In this document: in pieces, positions 1 to 5,197 of the stretch
How the letters are laid out: every line of letters starts with the position of its first letter
Position numbering within the stretch: the first letter of the stretch is position 1
Translations under genes and position numbers: made by a program
The notes under the pieces: model-generated
What the model was told of the DNA's origin: nothing
Database searches by the model: none
What the model saw: the letters and a program-made list of their open reading frames with translations, nothing else
Assembly: GCA_900542875.1 (NCBI GenBank)
Contig: UQPH01000057.1
Span: forward strand, 1 to 5,700
Direction of reading: 5' to 3'
Length of the DNA stretch: 5,700 bases
Origin: an uncultured Eubacterium sp.
Lineage (GTDB): Bacteria > Bacillota > Clostridia > Oscillospirales > Acutalibacteraceae

Positions 1-423
1 TTTAATGAAGAGACATGGGATTTCGGATTCGGCCAGCACTATACAGAAGAGACAGAAGCAGAAATATTAAGATTGCTGGGGGCTGGTTTTGTCCAGGGGT
101 TTACGCTTCTGGGTGGTGAACCGTTCGAACCGGAGAACCAGGTGGAACTGGTAAAGCTCCTTAAGAAGATAAGAGAAACTTATCCGCAGAAAGATATCTG
201 GTGTTACAGTGGGTATCTTTTTGACCGTGATATGGTTCCGGGAGGATGTGTCCATACAGATGTGACAGAGGAGATGCTGTCGTATATTGATGTACTGGTA
301 GACGGAGAATTCAAGGAAGAATTAAAAGATGTAACACTGGTGTTCAGAGGAAGCCAGAATCAGAGAATCATTGATGTACAGGAAAGCCGGAATCAGGGAA
401 CGGTTGTGCTTAAGGATTTTTAA
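1..423 (+). CDS. nrdG: Anaerobic ribonucleotide reductase activating protein NrdG (C-terminal part, 5' end outside window)
   Basis: This reading frame is open from base 1 and encodes 140 residues before TAA at 421-423. NrdG is a small cytoplasmic radical SAM enzyme of about 150-170 aa. It uses a [4Fe-4S] cluster and S-adenosylmethionine to install the glycyl radical on NrdD, which makes deoxynucleotides without oxygen. Visible family signatures are NEETWDF at the very start, LLGGEPFEPEN (the GGE SAM-binding motif, visible residues 38-40), DIWCYSGY, DVLVDGEF and FRGSQNQRIIDV. In the family, NEETWDF sits just after the CxxxCxxC cluster motif, so those cysteines should lie immediately upstream of base 1; this could not be checked. 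A TTG at 73 could be read as a start, but the family-specific sequence before it shows it is internal. nrdD is usually the upstream neighbour. The gene converges on guaA. Confidence 0.95.
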   Translation, partial: FNEETWDFGFGQHYTEETEAEILRLLGAGFVQGFTLLGGEPFEPENQVELVKLLKKIRETYPQKDIWCYSGYLFDRDMVPGGCVHTDVTEEMLSYIDVLVDGEFKEELKDVTLVFRGSQNQRIIDVQESRNQGTVVLKDF

Positions 424-442
424 CAAAATATAGAAATCTACA

Positions 443-463
443 GGACCTGCCACTGGCAGCTCC
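443..463 (+). other. Small stem-loop downstream of nrdG
   Basis: An imperfect hairpin begins 20 bases after the nrdG stop. The arms are CTGCC (447-451) and GGCAG (455-459) around an ACT loop, extended by GGA/TCC after one C/C mismatch. No T-run follows, so it is not a standard intrinsic terminator. It may stabilise the nrdG mRNA 3' end or be a chance structure. Confidence 0.3.
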
Positions 464-484
464 CTACAGATGCTTTGGCAACGA

Positions 485-528
485 CAAAAAAGCCCTTAAC
501 TATGGTTATTAACCACAGCTAAGGGCTT
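485..528 (-). terminator. Intrinsic terminator in the nrdG-guaA convergent gap
   Basis: The arms AAGCCCTTA (490-498) and TAAGGGCTT (520-528) pair perfectly. An inner stem, TGGTT/AACCA around a 3-base loop, continues the helix after two one-base mismatches. On the leftward (-) strand the hairpin is followed by six Ts (the A-run at 485-490), the normal intrinsic terminator arrangement, so it best fits the end of the guaA transcript about 200 bases past its stop. Rightward, the hairpin is followed only by TAGTTTATAATAT, so termination of nrdG would be weaker, though bidirectional use is possible. Confidence 0.75.
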
Positions 529-545
529 AGTTTATAATATGGAAT

Positions 546-725
546 TTGTTCAGAGCCAAGCTCCGAACTTTAGTCTGCAAGCCACCTGTTAATTGTTCCG
601 TTACCCATAAACCACTGGATAACAAGAATAATGGCACTTGCTATGACTGTTATCAATTTGTTATCAAAAGACTAATCGAAATCGCTGAAACCCGCATAAA
701 CACTGGCTTTTTTAAGCAACTCGAT
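546..725. other. Non-coding, repeat-containing spacer at the guaA 3' end; possible integration-site region
   Basis: The gap between nrdG and guaA is 302 bases in total, and this part has no credible gene on either strand. It contains a stem-loop at 549-567 (8-bp stem on the - strand, counting one G-U), two direct TGTTATCAA repeats (648-656 and 659-667), an inverted GATAACAA copy (618-625), and GCTT/AAGC arms around TTTT just before the guaA stop. Repeat clusters like this are typical of tyrosine recombinase arm or core sites, and the guaA 3' end is a known target for genomic islands and ICEs. No integrase gene lies in the window, so the interpretation is inference only. Confidence 0.3.
648..667. 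repeat. Two direct TGTTATCAA repeats with 11-bp period
   Basis: TGTTATCAA occurs at 648-656 and again at 659-667. The starts are 11 bp apart, about one helical turn. An inverted relative, GATAACAA at 618-625, matches the reverse complement of TTGTTATC at 658-665. Same-face spacing suits a DNA-binding protein such as a recombinase or excisionase, but no protein can be assigned. Confidence 0.5.
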
Positions 726-2270
726 TTATTCAAACTCTACTGTTCCGGGGGGTTTGGAGGTGATGTCATAGACAACACGGTTGATATGGGCACATTCGTT
801 AGTGATGCGGTTACTTACCTTTGCGAGGATGTCATACGGTATTTTCGCCCAATCTGCGGTCATAAAATCGTCGGTTGTGACCGCTCTGATAACAACCACA
901 TTATCGTATGTTCTGTGGTCGCCCATAACGCCTACGGAGTTTACTCCGGGAAGCACGCAGAAGAACTGTGCGAGATTGCTCTCGTAGCCGTTCTTGCTCA
1001 TTTCGTCACGAAGTACCCAATCGGCGTCCTGCAAAATTTTAACCTTATCTGCGGTAACTTCGCCTATAATTCTCACTCCGAGACCCGGACCCGGGAACGG
1101 CTGACGCCAAACGAGTTCATGAGGAATGCCGAGCTTTTCGCCGACAGCTCTTACCTCGTCCTTAAACAAATCGCCGAGCGGCTCAATGGTGTCTATGAAA
1201 TTAATATCCTTTGGTTTTTCAACCATATTATGATGAGTCTTAATTACAGCGGTGTTTGCTTTGCCTGCGCTCTTACCCTTGCCGGATTCGATACGGTCGG
1301 GGTAAATAGTGCCCTGAGCAAAATATCCCTCTGAGGCTCTTGCTCTTACTTCGTCCCAGAACACCTTGTAAAATTCGGTGCCGATAATTTTACGCTTCTG
1401 CTCCGGGTCGGTAACGCCCTTGAGGCACTGCATAAAATGGTCTCCGCAATTAACACGGACAAAGTTCATGTCAAAAAGGCGGGTGAAAGTTTCTTCTACA
1501 AAGTCGCCCTCGTCTTTACGCATAAGACCCTGGTCTACGAACACACAGGTAAGTTGCTTGCCGACTGCACGGGATAAAAGACCTGCGGCAACGGAACTGT
1601 CAACTCCGCCCGAAAGACCGAGGATAACATTTTTGTCTCCGATTTTTTCACGAAGCGATTTAACGGTGTTTTCGATAAAATTATCCATTACCCAATCGCC
1701 CGAGCAATGGCAAATCTCATAAAGGAAATTGTGCAAAATTTCCTTGCCGTACTCCGAGTGAGTAACTTCGGGGTGGAACTGAACCGCATAAATATTTTTC
1801 TGCGTATTCTGCATAGCGGCACACGGACAGTCATCGGTATGAGCGATAATTTCGTAGCCCTTAGGAGGTTCTGCGATATAGTCGGTATGGCTCATCCACG
1901 TAACGGATTTTTCGGGAATGTCCTTAAACAGTTTTGACTCGCCGACGGTTACCTCAATCTTTCCGTATTCCGATACGGGAGCAGTTTCTACCTTGCCGTC
2001 ACCCATCCATGCGATAAGTTGGCAACCGTAGCAAATGCCTAGTACCGGAACGCCGAGTTCCAAAATATCCTTAGTATAATGCGGCGATGACATATCAAAA
2101 ACGGAATTGGGTCCGCCTGTAAAAATTATGCCCTTATAGCCGTTTTCTTTAATAGTTTCAATAGGCGTGGTGTAAGGCAAAATCTCGGCGTATACGTGAT
2201 GGTCACGCACACGGCGGGCGATAAGCTGATTATACTGTCCGCCAAAATCAAGAACAAGAATTTTCTCCAT
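726..2270 (-). CDS. guaA: GMP synthase (glutamine-hydrolysing), GuaA
   Basis: A complete 514-residue gene at the family's normal length. GuaA is the cytoplasmic enzyme converting XMP to GMP with ATP and glutamine, the last step of de novo guanine nucleotide synthesis. The N-terminal class I glutamine amidotransferase domain (about 1-190) shows LDFGGQYNQLIARR, the nucleophile Cys80 in GICYGCQ, and the His166/Glu168 pair in QFHPEVTH. The ATP-pyrophosphatase domain carries the P-loop SGGVDSS (220-226), QGTIYPDRIESG (319-330), KTHHN (344-348) and EPLGDLFKDEVR (363-374). The C-terminal dimerisation domain has RQPFPGPGLGVRI (389-401) and ends VYDITSKPPGTVEFE. The ATG at 2268-2270 is preceded by GGAGG (2277-2281 on the complement) with a 6-base spacer, which fixes the start. 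The Cys after the nucleophile motif (position 83) is often Met in relatives. The gene is a single transcription unit with its own promoter, and its 3' end may be an integration target. Confidence 0.98.
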   Translation of the reverse strand: MEKILVLDFGGQYNQLIARRVRDHHVYAEILPYTTPIETIKENGYKGIIFTGGPNSVFDMSSPHYTKDILELGVPVLGICYGCQLIAWMGDGKVETAPVSEYGKIEVTVGESKLFKDIPEKSVTWMSHTDYIAEPPKGYEIIAHTDDCPCAAMQNTQKNIYAVQFHPEVTHSEYGKEILHNFLYEICHCSGDWVMDNFIENTVKSLREKIGDKNVILGLSGGVDSSVAAGLLSRAVGKQLTCVFVDQGLMRKDEGDFVEETFTRLFDMNFVRVNCGDHFMQCLKGVTDPEQKRKIIGTEFYKVFWDEVRARASEGYFAQGTIYPDRIESGKGKSAGKANTAVIKTHHNMVEKPKDINFIDTIEPLGDLFKDEVRAVGEKLGIPHELVWRQPFPGPGLGVRIIGEVTADKVKILQDADWVLRDEMSKNGYESNLAQFFCVLPGVNSVGVMGDHRTYDNVVVIRAVTTDDFMTADWAKIPYDILAKVSNRITNECAHINRVVYDITSKPPGTVEFE

Positions 2271-2276
2271 ATTCGT

Positions 2277-2281
2277 CCTCC
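2277..2281 (-). promoter_or_regulatory. Ribosome binding site of guaA
   Basis: GGAGG on the - strand, six bases before the ATG. It supports the 2270 start and the 514-aa length. Confidence 0.85.
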
Positions 2282-2296
2282 AATGGGTTCGTTAAA

Positions 2297-2310
2297 ATAC
2301 TCTAGAGAAT
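2297..2310. promoter_or_regulatory. Palindrome at the predicted guaA transcription start
   Basis: CTCTAGAG (2300-2307) is a perfect 8-bp palindrome, extended by two further matching pairs after one mismatch on each side. It is centred on the expected +1 position between the -10 box and the Shine-Dalgarno. It could be an operator, but short palindromes in AT-rich DNA also arise by chance. Confidence 0.3.
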
Positions 2311-2339
2311 ATTATATATTATAGTATCTTTAATTGCAA
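2311..2339 (-). promoter_or_regulatory. Sigma-A type promoter of guaA
   Basis: On the - strand, TTGCAA (2334-2339) is followed after exactly 17 bases by a consensus TATAAT (2311-2316). Transcription would begin near 2304, giving a leader of roughly 34 bases. That is too short for a guanine (purine) riboswitch, so control would have to act at initiation. Confidence 0.75.
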
Positions 2340-2343
2340 GAAA

Positions 2344-2362
2344 ATAATAATCGGATTATTAT
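2344..2362. promoter_or_regulatory. 19-bp palindrome next to the guaA -35 box (operator candidate)
   Basis: ATAATAATC (2344-2352) and GATTATTAT (2354-2362) are perfect inverted arms around one central base. The element sits four bases upstream of the guaA -35 hexamer on the leftward strand. A one-base loop cannot form as RNA at full arm length, so a DNA operator for a dimeric regulator is more natural. It is not a good match to the Gram-positive PurBox. The regulator is unknown. Confidence 0.45.
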
Positions 2363-2380
2363 GTTTGCGTATCAAATGTG

Positions 2381-2415
2381 AATAAAAAGCGGACAATCTA
2401 AATTAGATTATCCGC
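2381..2415 (-). terminator. Intrinsic terminator of the surface-protein operon
   Basis: The arms at 2389-2400 and 2404-2415 form a 12-bp stem on the - strand, with one internal G-U and a 3-base loop. TTTTTATT follows on that strand (2388 down to 2381). It lies 16 bases after the stop of the 916-aa protein gene and separates the operon from the guaA promoter. A shorter T-run on the other side could give weak rightward activity. Confidence 0.85.
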
Positions 2416-2430
2416 AATTTTTAATCATAT

Positions 2431-2523
2431 TTATTTTTTACGCTTTTTTCTGCCGAGGATAAATACGCCTGCCGTGATTGAGAGTGCGGATACCGCTAAA
2501 GCAGAGGAACCTGTTTCGGGTGA
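2431..2523 (-). other. Cell-wall sorting signal (SPETG type) of the 916-aa protein
   Basis: SPETG is encoded at 2509-2523, followed by a hydrophobic segment starting SSALAVSALS and the tail RKKRKK. This is the three-part organisation of sortase substrates. SPxTG fits the (S/P)PxTG motif described for Clostridioides difficile sortase B rather than canonical LPxTG. Cleavage would fall between Thr and Gly. Confidence 0.85.
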
Positions 2524-5181
2524 CTTTGTTTGTGCTTTTTTGATGTTATTTACTTTAGTATCCGCTTTCTGCTCCGTTTTTTCTTCAGGCTTAACCGTTG
2601 GCTTTTCAGTTTTCTTCCATTGTGCGGTAATCGTAATATCCTCTGCAGGCATTGCAACAGGGAAATCCATATCCCAACCTATAAAAGTATAGCCATCCTT
2701 AGTTAGGCTCGGAGCAGTTATCTGCGTACCGTAGTCCTGCGTAATTACTATATCCTCATCGCCGTTTTCGGGCTTAATCACAACGGTGTATTGATTAACC
2801 GTCCAGCCTGCGTAAAGCGTTAACTCCTCTGTTACCCAATCGTCGAAGTTCCACGCCTGAATGCAGGCGGCGTCCGTATACCAACCGCCGAAGGTATATC
2901 CTGTTTTGTCGGGATCATCGGGTTTGGCAATCGGAGTATTAAGTTTATGGAGCACCTCGTCAGATTCCGTCATTGCGCCGCCGTTTGTAAAGAAATGAAC
3001 TGTAGCCGACGGAGCTTCAGACCACTGTGCATACAGTGTAATATTTTCGGCTTTATCGTATGCGCATGTGCAGTTTCCATTTTCGTCGCCATAGCGTTTT
3101 CCGTCTGCAAGAGCGTCGTACCAACCGAGGAAAACATAACCCTCACGCTTTGGCACAGGCATTTCGTCAAATTCACGATTGTAATCAATCGTTGCCGTTG
3201 TTTTTGCCGAGACGCCGTCATTGCAGTCAAAAGTCACCGTATAGGTATTTGCCGTCCATTTTGCGTACAGAGCAGTATCGTCGGTAACGGTATCGCTTGC
3301 AAAATTCCACTCAGTACCGTCGCTCTTGTACCAACCGTCAAAAGTATAGCCTGCACGGGTCGGCTTTATTTGCTCTGAAATTTTTATACCGTCGCAGAAA
3401 AATCGCACAGAGTAATCCATTGTACCGCCTGCTGTGTCAAATGTAGCCTTATGGTACGGTACGGAATTTGCAATCGGATTTTCTCCGACAATACCGAGTG
3501 TACCGCACGCACCGTCGAACTCTGCTTTTATATTATAATTTCTAATCAGTGCATTGTATGTGCCGGCTATAAGTTGCGGCTTGAAGCGAGTAAGTATATT
3601 GTCGTCGGAAGTGACTGTTACATCTTTATTAAAGACACCGCCTTTAATTTTTCCGCTGTTTACGGTGACCGCATCGTTAAAAGTGCCGCCGCTTATTGCT
3701 CCGTCGCAATCATTATCGCCGACTGTTACCGTGCCATAGAAATGGCCGTATTCTATCTCTCCGAGATTAATCACATTCTGTTTAAATTCTGTAATACCGC
3801 TGTCGCCGTTACTACGGATAATGCCGAAGTGAAGATTACCGTTTACCAATCCTGCCTCAACCGTGACTGTACTGTCTACCGAACCGCCGTTTGCGTTCAT
3901 CTTGCCGAAAACATACAGTGCGCCGCTGTCTCGGTCATATCGTGTTATACAATCGGAAATTGTACCGCCCGTCATAGTGAAGGTGCCTTTTTTGTCAATA
4001 TATAAGGCACCGCCGTTATTGGCTCTGCAACCGACAATATTTCCGCCGTTCATAATGAACGCACCGTCACTGCCGCCGATAAAAATTGCACCGCCGTCAC
4101 CGTTTGCCTGACAGCCGACGATATTGCCTGCTTCCATTATAACAGTACCGTTCAAACCGACAGACATAGCACCGCCGCAGTCGGAATTTCCATTGCTGTT
4201 TCCGCCCGTGATAACGCCGCCCTTTACTGTCTTTGTTCCGTTCGTTTCGTCCAAAGCCCACACGCCGTTGCTGTCGGGTGTAAACTTATGCACCGCATTA
4301 GGATTGCTGTCAGTAAGTGTCAACTTGCTTGCGGACGAATTGTTATTAACAATAATTGACTTATTCCTTGACAAGCCGAGAACATAACCGTTCAAATCAA
4401 GAGTAACGGCACGGCGAACTTGAATATACGAGTCAATCGAAATATCGTTTCTCAGTTTAACGGTACCGACGGTGGAATCGGCAAAAGCGTCGTTCAAAGC
4501 CCTGACGTCGGAAACCTCCCGTATCGCATTACCGATAACGGTACTGCCCGTTTCTTTTGTAAGGTTCTTAATCGTACCGCCGTTGACTGTCAGCTTGCCG
4601 CCGCTTTTTACCGTGACCTTATTGAACACGCCGCCGTTTAAGGTAATCTCTGAGCCGTTTTCGATAACAATTTCATTTATTGTAACGGTATCGGGAGACG
4701 TCAAAACAATAGGGCCTTTATTACCGAATGAGAGCGTGTCGGAAACATTTACATAAATATATAAGAAAGCATCATTCTTCCAATCGCCCTTAATGTCGTT
4801 GTTTATACATTTGTTGATAATTGAATCTTCCTTGTATAAGTATTTAGCTGTACCCTTGTGAAAACGAGCCGCCCATAGATGTCCGCAAGTGCCGCAAATT
4901 CCCGTATCAATAGATATATTGTCAACATAGCTTATGCAACGGTGTTCCATTTTACATTCGTTACATTTACGTGTTGCCGCATCCCACCCTGCGGTATGAG
5001 GGCATTGATAATTACAGATTTTGCATATACCTTTATCTGTATTATAATTATGCGGCGGACAAGTGCTCTGCCGAGCGACGGACTGAGCCGTGCTTTTGCT
5101 TTCGGCATAAACCGATTGAGTCGGAACAAAACAGACTGTCATACAAACAGCGAGCAGTATACTGAGTATTCGCTTTTTCAT
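2431..5181 (-). CDS. Secreted, sortase-anchored surface protein: Cys-rich N-terminus, beta-helix, four InlB B-type repeats
   Basis: A complete 916-residue gene. A signal peptide spans residues 1-26 (MKKR start, hydrophobic core, SVYA cleavage site). Residues 41-103 hold Cys/His knuckles: GICKICNYQCPH (51-62), RKCNECKMEHRC (71-82) and GICGTCGHLW (94-103). Residues about 165-560 are rich in N/G/T/V with GGxI and GGAI repeats, as expected of a right-handed beta-helix (pectin-lyase-like). Four Listeria-Bacteroides (flg_new/InlB B) repeats follow, at about 579-642, 648-720, 726-794 and 798-856, each with GYxFxGW and ending in (Y/T)A(K/Q/G)W. A Lys/Glu-rich linker (857-886) leads to the sorting signal: SPETG (887-891), a hydrophobic stretch and the RKKRKK tail. 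The ATG at 5181 has GGAGG nine bases upstream. The protein should be wall-linked and may act in adhesion or matrix binding; no ligand or enzyme active site is recognisable. It is the second gene of an operon with another anchored protein. Confidence 0.88.
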   Translation of the reverse strand: MKKRILSILLAVCMTVCFVPTQSVYAESKSTAQSVARQSTCPPHNYNTDKGICKICNYQCPHTAGWDAATRKCNECKMEHRCISYVDNISIDTGICGTCGHLWAARFHKGTAKYLYKEDSIINKCINNDIKGDWKNDAFLYIYVNVSDTLSFGNKGPIVLTSPDTVTINEIVIENGSEITLNGGVFNKVTVKSGGKLTVNGGTIKNLTKETGSTVIGNAIREVSDVRALNDAFADSTVGTVKLRNDISIDSYIQVRRAVTLDLNGYVLGLSRNKSIIVNNNSSASKLTLTDSNPNAVHKFTPDSNGVWALDETNGTKTVKGGVITGGNSNGNSDCGGAMSVGLNGTVIMEAGNIVGCQANGDGGAIFIGGSDGAFIMNGGNIVGCRANNGGALYIDKKGTFTMTGGTISDCITRYDRDSGALYVFGKMNANGGSVDSTVTVEAGLVNGNLHFGIIRSNGDSGITEFKQNVINLGEIEYGHFYGTVTVGDNDCDGAISGGTFNDAVTVNSGKIKGGVFNKDVTVTSDDNILTRFKPQLIAGTYNALIRNYNIKAEFDGACGTLGIVGENPIANSVPYHKATFDTAGGTMDYSVRFFCDGIKISEQIKPTRAGYTFDGWYKSDGTEWNFASDTVTDDTALYAKWTANTYTVTFDCNDGVSAKTTATIDYNREFDEMPVPKREGYVFLGWYDALADGKRYGDENGNCTCAYDKAENITLYAQWSEAPSATVHFFTNGGAMTESDEVLHKLNTPIAKPDDPDKTGYTFGGWYTDAACIQAWNFDDWVTEELTLYAGWTVNQYTVVIKPENGDEDIVITQDYGTQITAPSLTKDGYTFIGWDMDFPVAMPAEDITITAQWKKTEKPTVKPEEKTEQKADTKVNNIKKAQTKSPETGSSALAVSALSITAGVFILGRKKRKK
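2441..2590 (-). repeat. Anchoring cassette, copy 1 (direct repeat of 5208-5357)
   Basis: This 150-bp stretch aligns without gaps to 5208-5357, offset 2767 bp, with about a dozen differences (roughly 92% identity). It encodes the charged linker, SPETG, membrane segment and basic tail of the 916-aa protein. Confidence 0.9.
5104..5181 (-). other. Signal peptide of the 916-aa surface protein
   Basis: Residues 1-26: positively charged MKKR, a hydrophobic core starting ILSILLAVC, and predicted cleavage after SVYA. It marks the protein for Sec export. The AXA-type site is SVYA followed by ESKS. An alternative lipoprotein reading is unlikely because no [LVI][AST][GA]C lipobox ends the core. Confidence 0.85.
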
Positions 5182-5190
5182 TTTGCGTTA

Positions 5191-5195
5191 CCTCC
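5191..5195 (-). promoter_or_regulatory. Ribosome binding site of the 916-aa surface protein gene
   Basis: GGAGG on the - strand, nine bases before the ATG at 5179-5181 and only two bases after the upstream gene's stop (5198-5200). The geometry suggests translational coupling of the two genes and confirms the chosen start. No promoter or terminator fits in the 16-base gap. Confidence 0.85.
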
Positions 5196-5197
5196 GT

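Noticed and set aside
73..423. NrdG starting at the TTG at 73
   Set aside because: Family-specific sequence (NEETWDF and the following residues) is in frame upstream to base 1, so the true start lies outside the window.
546..1334. Long rightward open frame (262 codons) opposite the guaA 3' half
   Set aside because: It lies antisense to guaA for most of its length. The guaA motifs explain the sequence, and the frame has no ribosome binding site or recognisable domain.
1378..1937. Rightward open frames inside guaA
   Set aside because: They are antisense shadows of the conserved GuaA domains, with no start signals and no recognisable protein features.
2271..2310. Guanine riboswitch in the guaA leader
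   Set aside because: Only about 34 bases separate the predicted transcription start from the ATG, too few for the aptamer, and no aptamer-like loops are visible.
2947..4756. Several rightward open frames rich in Pro, Val and Cys, and one alternative leftward frame at 2970-3230
   Set aside because: They mirror the Gly/Asn/Thr-rich repeats of the 916-aa protein. Their low complexity comes from the sense-strand codon pattern, and none has a ribosome binding site.
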